From: an uncultured Butyricicoccus sp.
Lineage (GTDB): Bacteria > Bacillota > Clostridia > Oscillospirales > Butyricicoccaceae
Reading direction: 5' to 3'
Assembly (NCBI GenBank): GCA_947575935.1
Contig: CANPPM010000137.1
Span: 1-7,186, forward strand
Length of the DNA stretch: 7,186 bases
Both the position numbers and the translations under genes were made by a program. Shown in pieces: positions 1 to 5,640 of the stretch (position 1 is its first letter; the number at the start of each line of letters is the position of its first letter). The notes beneath the pieces are model-generated. The model saw nothing but the letters and a program-made list of their open reading frames with translations. It was not told the origin of the DNA and did not search any database.

Positions 1-526
1 AACGGATTTCGCTCTTGCCCTGCTCCCGGAAGAGATCGGCAAGATACTCGGCTTGGAACCTGCCTGCATCGACCTCACGGGAACCGACATAAACTGCATT
101 TTCGGTCAGCAAGGAATTATCCGTGGGCTGCCGGTTGACAAAAACGGCCTTCATGTCTCCCGCTGCTTCAATACACTGCGGGACGGTCTCCGGATCGACG
201 ACGTTGATAATAATTGCATCCTCACCCGCATTCCGCGAAGCTTCAATGTACTGAAGCAGCAGACTCGAGTCATTGTTTGCGTCCTGCGTTGTCAGGTTAA
301 TGCCAAGTTCCTTTGCGGCATTCTTAGCGCCAACCTCAAGCGTGCTGAGAAATTCATCCCGCGCCGATAGAATCAACGTCATGTTGTATCCGTCGTCGGC
401 AGCGGGCGCGCCGGCCGAGGAGCCCGACGTATCTGCTGCCGGCTCGCCCTGGCTGTCATTGCCACAGCCTACCAAAAGGGCGGCCAACATCAAACAGGCC
501 AGCAATACTGCAAAAACTTTCTTCAT
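1..526 (-). CDS. Sugar ABC transporter substrate-binding lipoprotein (N-terminal part)
   Basis: This is the first 175 residues of a periplasmic-binding-protein-like (RbsB/YtfQ type, Peripla_BP_4) protein; the rest runs off the left edge, and family members are usually about 310-350 residues. Residues 1-20 form a lipoprotein signal (MKK, then a hydrophobic stretch) ending in the lipobox LVGC, with Cys21 as the lipidation site. A Gly/Ser/Ala/Asp-rich linker (about 22-46) precedes the binding domain, which starts near YNMTLIL (47-53). Family landmarks follow: FLSTLEVGAKNAAKELGI, a DANND turn, and DAIIINVVDPETV, the edge that contacts sugar in this family. The start has a good ribosome site (AAAGAGG at 534-540, 7 bases away). 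It should sit outside the membrane and deliver a sugar or cyclitol to an ABC permease encoded further left. The Gfo/Idh and IolE-like genes upstream suggest the same substrate, but a terminator separates them, so it is a separate transcript. The substrate cannot be told from half a protein. Confidence 0.9.
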   Translation of the reverse strand, partial: MKKVFAVLLACLMLAALLVGCGNDSQGEPAADTSGSSAGAPAADDGYNMTLILSARDEFLSTLEVGAKNAAKELGINLTTQDANNDSSLLLQYIEASRNAGEDAIIINVVDPETVPQCIEAAGDMKAVFVNRQPTDNSLLTENAVYVGSREVDAGRFQAEYLADLFREQGKSEIR

Positions 527-555
527 TTGTTTACCTCTTTTCGTTTTTATTTTCA

Positions 556-570
556 CAGCGCACCGCGCTG
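556..570 (-). promoter_or_regulatory. Perfect short hairpin just upstream of the substrate-binding gene RBS
   Basis: CAGCGC at 556-561 pairs with GCGCTG at 565-570 around a 3-base loop. In the minus-strand transcript it lies 15 bases before the ribosome site and has no following T-run, so it is not a terminator. It could stabilise the mRNA or influence ribosome access. Confidence 0.45.
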
Positions 571-600
571 CAAATTACGATATGCCCCCCTATTCCTGCC

Positions 601-627
601 CGGCAGTCCGGAGATGCAGGACTGCCG
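601..627 (-). promoter_or_regulatory. Perfect 9-bp stem-loop in the leader of the substrate-binding gene
   Basis: CGGCAGTCC at 601-609 is the exact inverse complement of GGACTGCCG at 619-627, with a 9-base loop. No T-run follows on either strand, which argues against an intrinsic terminator. It could be a 5'-UTR structure or an operator palindrome; the sequence alone does not decide. Confidence 0.5.
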
Positions 628-811
628 TCAACACAGGAAATGAAAAAGAGAGAATGAAAAGAAAGAAAAACAGGAGTTTCCCATCACAAGGGATGGAAGC
701 CGTCCCCTACACCAAGCTTCTCCAGCCGTACCTCTGCCGCAGCGTATCCAAAGGCTGTACATGCGGACGCCCTTTTGTCAAAGACGCCGTTTCGTCAAAA
801 AAGCTATTTTT

Positions 812-880
812 TTAACAAACTGGCAGGAATCTCTGGTGTATGTAACTATTATCCATGATTTTTGTCACGATTTCTTTCAC
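812..880 (-). CDS. Possible 22-residue leader peptide (weak call)
   Basis: A GTG-started frame of 22 codons plus TAA (product begins VKEIVTKIMDNS and ends FLPVC) follows an unusually good ribosome-site-like stretch, GGAGGAAGGAG (889-899 complement), about 8 bases from the GTG. It lies in the presumed leader of the substrate-binding gene, and an A6-GCTA-T6 inverted repeat abuts its stop. I recognise no family. The purine-rich stretch may be chance in AT-rich DNA, and the overlapping ATG leads straight to TGA. Confidence 0.15.
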   Translation of the reverse strand: MKEIVTKIMDNSYIHQRFLPVC

Positions 881-1135
881 ATATCTGCTCCTTCCTCCGA
901 AAAATTCCATAAGCTTTCCTAGGTTTTTGGAAGATCTGGAAATTTCATGTTTTTTTATGATTTTTCACGCTTTTTCCCGATCGAATCACACATTTCCTCT
1001 CCGCAATGCTGGACCCCCCCTGCACGCAGTCTGCTATTTTTGTATATTTCGACCAAAGAAATTTTCATTTTCGTGCTTTCACGCAAAAACGGGAAATTGA
1101 ACCGCTTTTTGCACGCGCCCTTATATGCGATGCGA

Positions 1136-1181
1136 TACAAAAAACAGCCCTCCATGCGGAAAACCGCACGTAAGGCTGTTT
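1136..1181 (-). terminator. Rho-independent terminator of the oxidoreductase operon
   Basis: An outer 8-bp stem (AAACAGCC at 1142-1149 with GGCTGTTT at 1174-1181) encloses an inner 5-bp stem (TGCGG 1155-1159 / CCGCA 1164-1168) with an AAAA loop. On the minus strand it runs into six T residues and then GTAT. It lies 30 bases after the Gfo/Idh stop codon and separates that operon from the substrate-binding gene. Confidence 0.85.
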
Positions 1182-1211
1182 GAGAAACACAAAGTCAGCG
1201 GCAGCAAGCCT

Positions 1212-2345
1212 TTACTGCATCTCGGAAACCTTTACCCAGCGTCCCTCGCGCGCAGAGGTCGCCATTGCTTCCAAAATAGTATCGACATAGTGCCCATAAG
1301 CAATATCAATACCGACCGCACGGTCTTCCGTGATCGCAGTCAGAATATCATGCGCCTGAATCGCCATGATATCGCCGTAAGCGATCCCCTGTTCGTCGGT
1401 ACCGCAGAACCGTACATAATCGCCATTGCGGGTATTGCCCTTGATGACCTTAAAGCCGCGTTCCTTCGGGTCACAGTCATTCGAATAGTACAACAGCTCA
1501 TTGATGCGGGTCATCTCAAACTTGACCGAGCCCTTGCTGCCCTGGATTTCATATGCAAGGCTGACCGGACGGCCCACCGAAATACGGCTGGAGGACATCG
1601 AGCCAATCCTGCCATCCTCATACCGGACGATTACGTAAATCTGATCATCCGTATCGATCGTCACCTTTTGAGAGGGGTCGCGGCCGTCCGGACGCTCGCT
1701 GTACGGCGTATCCCAGGAAGCGAATACCTCCACAATCTTCTTACCTACAATCATATCTGACAAGCTGACAACATGCGCCGTCAGATCGCCCAGCGCACCG
1801 CTCCCCGCAGTTGCCGCCAGCTGCCGCCAGGTCGCAGGGGTATTGGGATCTGCACAGTAGGAACAGTCAAACTCCCCGCGGAAGGTCACGAATTCCCCCA
1901 GCTTGCCCGAATCCACCAGCTCCTTTGCCAGCACGTTGGCCGGGCACTTGGTATAAATAAAGTCCACCAGGCTCTTCACCCCGGCCTTCTCCACTGCGTC
2001 GACCATCGCTTTGCCTTCCGCAAGGGTGTTCGCCATCGGCTTCTCACACAGGATATGCTTTCCAGCCTTCGCTGCCGCGATTGCAATTTCCGCATGGGTA
2101 AAGTTGGGGGTCGCAATGATGACCAAGTCAACCTCAGGGTCGTTTACGACATCATGCCAGTCGGTAGAAACCTTTTTATAGCCGAAACGATCGGCTGCCA
2201 GCTGAGCGGCACTGCCATTCACATCCGCAACGTGCTCGAAAACAGGCTTTACATCGTGGTATGCCTGGCGCACATTCGTCAGGCCCACAGAATGAAACGA
2301 ACCCATCCAGTTTGCGCCGATCAGGCCAATCTTCACTTCTTTCAT
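1212..2345 (-). CDS. Gfo/Idh/MocA family NAD(P)-dependent oxidoreductase
   Basis: The 377-residue product is full length for the family. The N-terminal Rossmann fold starts IGLIGANWMG; the usual GxGxxG is G10-A-N12-W-M-G15, with Asn at the second glycine. The acidic end of strand 2 is VADVN (D41). IIATPNFTH (76-84) and the hallmark E101-K102-P103 nicotinamide/substrate lysine motif follow. The C-terminal alpha/beta domain has GSGALGDLTAH (181-191), matching the family's conserved Asp (D187) and His (H191) catalytic pair. Such enzymes oxidise or reduce a sugar or inositol hydroxyl; the substrate is unknown here. The start at 2345 was chosen because AGAAAGG lies just upstream and the protein then begins at the Rossmann strand; the open frame extends 58 codons further with non-family sequence. 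It lies 188 bases after the IolE-like gene, probably in one operon. Related inositol dehydrogenases are the closest functional guess. Confidence 0.93.
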   Translation of the reverse strand: MKEVKIGLIGANWMGSFHSVGLTNVRQAYHDVKPVFEHVADVNGSAAQLAADRFGYKKVSTDWHDVVNDPEVDLVIIATPNFTHAEIAIAAAKAGKHILCEKPMANTLAEGKAMVDAVEKAGVKSLVDFIYTKCPANVLAKELVDSGKLGEFVTFRGEFDCSYCADPNTPATWRQLAATAGSGALGDLTAHVVSLSDMIVGKKIVEVFASWDTPYSERPDGRDPSQKVTIDTDDQIYVIVRYEDGRIGSMSSSRISVGRPVSLAYEIQGSKGSVKFEMTRINELLYYSNDCDPKERGFKVIKGNTRNGDYVRFCGTDEQGIAYGDIMAIQAHDILTAITEDRAVGIDIAYGHYVDTILEAMATSAREGRWVKVSEMQ

Positions 2346-2483
2346 CTCAAAACCCTTTCTATAATCCAGTCTGGAACCCGCCTGAAAATGCCGATACATC
2401 CAAACAGTCGTCCCTTTACCGCCACACTCCGCCAATTTTCCCCGCAATACCTCCCATATTCCTACGTCAAACCGGCTTTGTCT

Positions 2484-2497
2484 GGCGTCAAAACGCC
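2484..2497 (-). other. Small intercistronic hairpin between the IolE-like and Gfo/Idh genes
   Basis: GGCGT (2484-2488) pairs with ACGCC (2493-2497) around a 4-base loop in the 188-base spacer. There is no T-run, so termination is unlikely; RNA processing or mRNA stability is possible. Nearby minus-strand TTTGACG repeats might act as -35-like boxes, but no good -10 is in register. Confidence 0.3.
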
Positions 2498-2533
2498 TCG
2501 CCCTGGATCCTATCGCCATCCTTCATCGAGCGC

Positions 2534-3463
2534 CTAAATATTGTATCCTATCCCCTTCAGGAAATCCACGCTTGCCTTGACGTTGGCAAGGCTGTTTTCC
2601 ACATTGCGCGGATCGCATTCCTGTTCGATCGTGATGTATCCGTTGTAGCCGATTTCAGCAAGCACGTCAGCCACAGCTTTATAATCAATCATCCCCCGGC
2701 CGATGGGACACATAGAACCCTTTGCACAGCCCGCAAAGAAACGGATGTGCTCCCCCATGACCTCGTCATAAACCCTTTGATCAATATCCTTGAAATGGAC
2801 ATAATCGAGACGGTCCTTATATTTGCGCAGCCATTCCACCGGATCCAACCCGGCATACTGCAAATGGCCGGTATCCAACACAAAACCAGCCAGCTCATTC
2901 GGAATCTCCTCCGCCAGCCGGTCAATCTCATCGCCGAATTCAATATATCCGCCGCAGTGCGGATGGAGCACCGGACGCACGCCATAGCTGTTCGCGCGCT
3001 CGCACAGCCCTTTGAAATGGTCAACCAGTTTCTTCCAGCCATCCCCGTCCAACCGGGGCGCCCGGTCGGAATGCCCGGCGGCATAATCCCGCTCGTCATG
3101 CCCCCAATCCATAACGGTCATATACGGGGTCGGCCAGCGCTGCCCATCCTCGCGGGGCAACGGCGGCAGCTTGGTAATCAACGAACAGATGCCGTCCACC
3201 TGCCGAAGCAGCTTTTCGTAATTGCTGTCGCTGAGCACATCGTCAAAAATGGTCCCGGCCACAATGGAAAGCTGATTCCTATTCAGTTCCTCGGTCACGC
3301 CCTCGATATCATCAGTCGGAATCCAGCCGTTCGGCCCCAGCTCAATCGCGCGGTAGCCCGCTTCATGCGCTTCACGCAGGACGCGCTGCCAACTCGGCAG
3401 ATACGGGTTGGTAATATCGTCCACGCCCCAGCAGCAGGGCGCGCCGCAGATATTAATGCCCAT
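2534..3463 (-). CDS. IolE-like sugar/inosose dehydratase or isomerase (TIM barrel)
   Basis: The 309-residue product belongs to the xylose-isomerase-like TIM-barrel superfamily (AP_endonuc_2, COG1082) and resembles myo-inosose-2 dehydratase IolE most closely. The N-terminus has CGAPCCWGVDD and IELGPNGWIPTD (E41). VLHPHCGGYIE (166-175) supplies H167, H169 and E175. FVLDTGHLQYAG has D197 and H200, YVHFKD has H223, K225 and D226, and YITIEQECD has E280. The conserved Glu/Asp/His/Glu set normally binds a divalent metal. IolE removes water from a 2-keto-inositol; relatives are 3-keto-sugar or ketose epimerases, so the exact reaction is open. A strong AAGGAG site lies about 10 bases before the ATG. 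The following gene encodes a Gfo/Idh oxidoreductase that could make the keto substrate. This looks like the first gene of the operon. Confidence 0.88.
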   Translation of the reverse strand: MGINICGAPCCWGVDDITNPYLPSWQRVLREAHEAGYRAIELGPNGWIPTDDIEGVTEELNRNQLSIVAGTIFDDVLSDSNYEKLLRQVDGICSLITKLPPLPREDGQRWPTPYMTVMDWGHDERDYAAGHSDRAPRLDGDGWKKLVDHFKGLCERANSYGVRPVLHPHCGGYIEFGDEIDRLAEEIPNELAGFVLDTGHLQYAGLDPVEWLRKYKDRLDYVHFKDIDQRVYDEVMGEHIRFFAGCAKGSMCPIGRGMIDYKAVADVLAEIGYNGYITIEQECDPRNVENSLANVKASVDFLKGIGYNI

Positions 3464-3530
3464 GTTCTCACTCTCCTTTTTGAAATGATCTTCGCCCGCC
3501 CGGCTTTTGAAGCGTCAGGCTGACTTTCCT

Positions 3531-3541
3531 ATTCTATTATG
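3531..3541 (-). promoter_or_regulatory. Putative promoter -10 region of the IolE-like/Gfo-Idh operon
   Basis: On the minus strand CATAAT (3536-3541) and TAGAAT (3531-3536) are good -10 candidates about 70 bases before the IolE-like start. Neither has a recognisable -35 at 17 bases, which fits a promoter that needs an activator such as the adjacent AraC-type protein. The activator dependence is inference. Confidence 0.45.
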
Positions 3542-3664
3542 ACAGAACCTGCGCCATTTTTCTTGTGTAAACCTGCGAAATCTTGCCACAGATTCCACAA
3601 AATCAAAGCGCTGCAAAAAGGGCTGCAGGATCCGGAATTTTACTGTATTCCATCATATTCCAGC

Positions 3665-3712
3665 AAAAAGGGGGGGCGCTCCAGGCCCAGCGGCTCTTTG
3701 CACTTCGCCCCC
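3665..3712 (-). terminator. Probable Rho-independent terminator after the AraC regulator gene
   Basis: A 7-bp all-GC stem but for none other than G-C pairs (CGCCCCC at 3706-3712 with GGGGGCG at 3672-3678, plus-strand coordinates) encloses 27 bases. On the minus strand it is followed by CC and then five T residues (3665-3669). It lies 121 bases past the regulator's stop and upstream of the next promoter. The large loop lowers confidence. Confidence 0.5.
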
Positions 3713-3759
3713 GCTTCATGAAATTTGCCACCGTAAATTTTCATTTTTCTGCTTTTTGA

Positions 3760-3785
3760 GAAAAGGGGGAGCCGCCCGCGGCGGC
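3760..3785 (-). terminator. Weaker terminator candidate directly after the AraC regulator gene
   Basis: GCCGCC (3771-3776) pairs with GGCGGC (3780-3785) around a 3-base loop. On the minus strand CCCCC and then TTTT follow. The stem is strong but the T-tract is short and delayed, so it may only assist the downstream hairpin at 3665-3712. Confidence 0.3.
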
Positions 3786-3832
3786 AGGGCATACGGCTTG
3801 GAGACGGCCCCTGTTTCGAAAAACATACGGGC

Positions 3833-4690
3833 TCAGCGGTTGCGGTAATTCTTGCGGAATCTTGAGGGGGAGATCCCCACAAACTTGATAAAGCGCTGAT
3901 TAAAATGGCTTTGCGCGTCAAACCCCACCATACGCGCAATTTCTGTAATGGAATAATCGGTGGAGATCAGCAGGGTCTGCGCCTCCCCAATCTTACAGCG
4001 CAATGCATACTGCATGGGAGAATAGCCCAGCATGTCCTTGAAGGTATGCGATACATAGGATTCACTTAGCCCAAGATCGCTGCAAATATCTTTGATGGAA
4101 ATCGGTTCGCGATAATGCGCATCGATATACTCCTTAATTTTCTGCCCCAGATAGTACTGGTTTTTTCCCTCCTGTGGACTGCGCTCATGATAAATGGAGC
4201 GCCATACAATCTCCAGCAGAGCCTGTGTTTCAAAGTGCAGCAGGTATTTGGTCCATTGGCTGTGCTGCTCCATCTGCTGCAGCATGGTTTCGCAAAGGTC
4301 CAGCAGCGTTTGGAAACCCTGTCCGATGTGAAACACCGGCGTGACATTGTCCGCCACCAGCGCATTTGGACGAAGCCCCTGCAAGGCAATATCTCCAATG
4401 GCAAAAAAATAGCTTCCAATCTGCGCTTCCGGCCCAGACAGTTCATCATGCGCCACGCCACTATTATAAATAATAATATCCCCTGGCTGAATGAGCAGCT
4501 TACGGTCGCCAATCAGATATTGACTCGTTCCACTGTAAATAATGCTGATCTCCACGTGGTTCTCATGAGCGTGCATAATGCGCGGATAAGCGCTGATTTC
4601 GGGCAAAATCTTACCCATATAATGGAGTGTTGGCTTGGTTTGGGATACAAACAGCAGGGAAACATCTTCCTCGACAAAATGCTGGAGCAT
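3833..4690 (-). CDS. AraC-family transcriptional regulator with N-terminal cupin sensor
   Basis: The product has 285 residues, typical of two-domain AraC regulators. Residues about 20-100 form a cupin (AraC_binding) with H40-x-H42 in IMHAHENHVEISII, a QPGDIIIYNSGVAH turn and H81; this domain normally binds a sugar or dimerises. A helical linker (about 125-170) leads to the C-terminal double helix-turn-helix. The first HTH is near 197-225 (ISIKDICSDLGLSESYVS) and the second near 246-280, with EIARMVGFDAQSHFNQRF and the closing GISPSRFRK signature. The start follows GAAGGAGG with an 8-base gap. Its own promoter has an extended -10 26-30 bases upstream. It lies upstream of, and points the same way as, the IolE-like operon, and diverges from the KdgF-like cupin gene, so it probably activates one or both in response to the locus's sugar. 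The target and inducer are inference. Confidence 0.93.
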   Translation of the reverse strand: MLQHFVEEDVSLLFVSQTKPTLHYMGKILPEISAYPRIMHAHENHVEISIIYSGTSQYLIGDRKLLIQPGDIIIYNSGVAHDELSGPEAQIGSYFFAIGDIALQGLRPNALVADNVTPVFHIGQGFQTLLDLCETMLQQMEQHSQWTKYLLHFETQALLEIVWRSIYHERSPQEGKNQYYLGQKIKEYIDAHYREPISIKDICSDLGLSESYVSHTFKDMLGYSPMQYALRCKIGEAQTLLISTDYSITEIARMVGFDAQSHFNQRFIKFVGISPSRFRKNYRNR

Positions 4691-4722
4691 CAGCTGTGCC
4701 TCCTTCTTTTTTAATTCCTTCC

Positions 4723-4749
4723 ATCATATCACGCGAAGTTATTTTTCGC
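4723..4749 (-). promoter_or_regulatory. Promoter of the AraC regulator gene with overlapping palindrome
   Basis: On the minus strand TGATATGAT (4723-4731) is an extended -10 (TGn then TATGAT), placing the start of transcription about 26 bases before the ATG. The -35 is poor (TGGCGA, spacer 17), as is common with extended -10 promoters. GCGAA (4733-4737) and TTCGC (4745-4749) form a perfect inverted repeat in the spacer and -35 area, a plausible site for autoregulation. Confidence 0.5.
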
Positions 4750-4850
4750 CAGTGATAATCCTAATTTTCCCCAAAGCAGGGATAAAAAATCGAAAAACAA
4801 AGGGCTTCCATGAAAAACTTAACCGCCGCCCTTTCCCGTCAAATTTTTCA

Positions 4851-4879
4851 GTGACATTTCCCCTGAAATCCTGTATGAT
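4851..4879 (+). promoter_or_regulatory. SigA-type promoter of the KdgF-like cupin gene
   Basis: GTGACA (4851-4856) and TATGAT (4874-4879) each differ from consensus at one position and are separated by exactly 17 bases. The start of transcription would be near 4886, giving an untranslated leader of about 149 bases before the cupin ATG. Confidence 0.75.
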
Positions 4880-4957
4880 AGAATCAAACGGCAAACCGGC
4901 CCCCGGCGGCCTCTCCGGGCAGCGATGACCTGTCCAGCATCTTCATTTCAAAAAATG

Positions 4958-4978
4958 GATGCAAGGAGCGTCTGCATC
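4958..4978 (+). promoter_or_regulatory. Leader hairpin of the cupin gene
   Basis: GATGCA (4958-4963) is the perfect inverse complement of TGCATC (4973-4978) around a 9-base loop that contains AGGAG. It lies inside the long 5' leader, 57 bases before the start codon. It matches no riboswitch class that I recognise. Confidence 0.35.
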
Positions 4979-5034
4979 TGGAACGGGCCGAATCAAAACA
5001 GAAGCGCCGGACAGACAACAAGGAGGCAGACAAC

Positions 5035-5361
5035 ATGTTTGTAATGGACAAGGATGTAAACGCCGAGGTTCTGGAAAACGGAATCCTCCGCAAGGTAAAA
5101 GGCTACCTCGACGACCTGATGCTCGTCGAACTACACTGCGGCGCAGGTCAGGTGGCCGCGCTGCACACCCACCCGCACCGGCAATGCACCTATATATGCA
5201 GCGGCGTCTTCGAATCCAACGTCGAAGGCAATGTGCAGATTCTGCGGGCCGGGGACTGCGTTTACACCGCAGGCGGCCAGGCGCACGGTCTGACCGCACT
5301 AGAGGAAGGCGTTATCCTGGATATCTTCACCCCAATGCGTGAAGACTTTCTGAAGGAATAA
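5035..5361 (+). CDS. KdgF-like cupin protein
   Basis: The 108-residue product is a single small cupin barrel. Motif 1 is G38-x5-H44-x-H46-x3-Q50-x6-G57, with Gln in place of the classical Glu; motif 2 is G73-x5-A79-x-G81-x2-H84. H44, H46, Q50 and H84 are the expected metal ligands. HTHPHRQCTY and the C-terminal LDIFTPMREDFL match KdgF, the cupin that linearises unsaturated uronates in pectin/alginate breakdown. The D96-x-F98-x3-R102 spacing agrees with the active-site Asp, Phe and Arg I recall for KdgF. The ATG follows AAGGAGG with an 8-base gap, and a strong promoter lies at 4851-4879. It diverges from the AraC gene, which suggests co-regulation. No uronate-pathway gene is seen here, so its substrate may differ; a general sugar-binding cupin remains possible. 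Confidence 0.88.
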   Translation: MFVMDKDVNAEVLENGILRKVKGYLDDLMLVELHCGAGQVAALHTHPHRQCTYICSGVFESNVEGNVQILRAGDCVYTAGGQAHGLTALEEGVILDIFTPMREDFLKE

Positions 5362-5420
5362 GGCAGAGCAGCGGTTTCATCTGTCTAATTTTCCATTTTT
5401 AAGCAGATTATAGCTTGTTT

Positions 5421-5442
5421 TCGCAGGAAAATGCGATTTTTT
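5421..5442 (+). terminator. Probable terminator after the KdgF-like cupin gene
   Basis: TCGCA (5421-5425) pairs with TGCGA (5432-5436) around GGAAAA and is followed by six T residues (5437-5442), 60 bases past the cupin stop. The stem is only 5 bp, so it is short for a strong terminator. Confidence 0.45.
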
Positions 5443-5456
5443 CCACCAATTTCGTC

Positions 5457-5485
5457 TTGCTATTTAACAAAAGGGATGCTATAAT
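5457..5485 (+). promoter_or_regulatory. Strong extended -10 promoter with no gene directly behind it
   Basis: TTGCTA (5457-5462), a 17-base spacer, then a perfect TATAAT (5480-5485) preceded by TGC, giving the extended TGnTATAAT form. It is the best SigA-type promoter in the window. Transcription should start near 5492, about 450 bases before the next credible start codon. Confidence 0.8.
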
Positions 5486-5491
5486 TGGAGC

Positions 5492-5640
5492 AGAAAACCG
5501 GCCGTGACGCCAGTTTCCCTATCCTTAGCGTCAGCCGCACCTCTATTCCGCTGATCGCGCCGGATCTCTTCATCAGTCCGGCGTGTATCATAAACCCTCT
5601 CCCCTGTCGCTTCCATTCCCGAATTCCCGGCGGCAGGGGG
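5492..5640 (+). ncRNA. Candidate structured non-coding RNA or long HPr leader
   Basis: Directly behind the promoter are three stem-loops in a row. SL1 is TGACGC (5505-5510) with GCGTCA (5528-5533), extended by CGGC (5499-5502) with GCCG (5534-5537) across a 2-base bulge. SL2 is CGCCGGA (5558-5564) with TCCGGCG (5577-5583), extended outward by two more pairs and by GAT/ATC across a 1-base bulge, 12 pairs in all. SL3 is CCCCTGTCGC (about 5601-5610) with GCGGCAGGGG (about 5630-5639), 10 pairs including one G-U. The 3' end is not marked by a clear terminator, so the end given is the last paired base. I recognise no Rfam-type class (no T-box, SRP, tmRNA or RNase P signature). It could be an independent sRNA or a regulatory leader reading into the HPr gene. 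Function unknown. Confidence 0.4.

Larger units (their letters stand above)
527..1134. other. Long non-coding leader/intergenic region upstream of the substrate-binding protein gene
   Basis: About 610 bases without a convincing gene. The part near the substrate-binding gene holds two perfect hairpins (556-570 and 601-627) and a CAGCC/GGCTG pairing (roughly 721-757). Around 785-815 lie A/T-runs and two TTGAC boxes (minus strand) that lack good -10 partners, so I cannot place the promoter with confidence. 850-1130 is AT-rich with poly-T/poly-A runs and an imperfect TTCC/GGAA inverted repeat at about 902-945. Short open frames here have hydrophobic, Phe/Ser/Lys-rich translations typical of AT-rich spacer. 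Confidence 0.6.
3464..3832. other. Regulatory spacer between the AraC regulator gene and the IolE-like operon
   Basis: This 369-base gap holds, on the minus strand, the regulator's terminator candidates (3665-3712 and 3760-3785), the operon's -10 region (3531-3541) and a leader of about 60 bases. Upstream of the -10 are two CCACA pentamers 9 bases apart (3586-3590 and 3595-3599, plus strand), a possible activator-site pair. No gene is seen in it. Confidence 0.6.
4691..5034. other. Divergent control region between the AraC regulator and the cupin gene
   Basis: This 344-base gap contains the regulator promoter (minus, 4723-4731), a GCGAA/TTCGC inverted repeat beside it (4733-4749), an AT-rich block (4740-4850), and the cupin promoter (plus, 4851-4879). 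After that comes a roughly 149-base cupin leader with a GC-rich stretch at 4890-4920 and a hairpin at 4958-4978. No protein gene is convincing in it. Confidence 0.6.

Noticed and set aside
855..1183. Plus-strand frames of 78-81 codons in the AT-rich spacer
   Set aside because: Phe/Ser-rich translations without ribosome sites, overlapping one another and, in one case, the terminator hairpin.
2346..2519. 58-codon N-terminal extension of the Gfo/Idh frame
   Set aside because: The extension is not family-like; the ATG at 2345 has a ribosome site and begins exactly at the Rossmann strand.
1773..2537. 254-codon plus-strand open frame
   Set aside because: Antisense shadow of the Gfo/Idh gene with no ribosome site and low-complexity basic composition.
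2261..3523. 420-codon plus-strand open frame across the IolE-like and Gfo/Idh region
   Set aside because: It is antisense to two clear family-matching genes, and its Arg/Pro/His/Ile-rich translation matches no family. It arises from the GC bias of the real genes.
4115..4714. 199-codon plus-strand open frame
   Set aside because: Antisense shadow of the AraC-family gene.
4886..4935. Possible c-di-GMP riboswitch (GGCAAACC in the cupin leader)
   Set aside because: Only the GCAAACC core word matches; the tetraloop-receptor and later conserved segments are missing.
4955..5044. 29-codon upstream frame overlapping the cupin start
   Set aside because: No ribosome site before its ATG and no recognisable product; it probably arises by chance in the leader.
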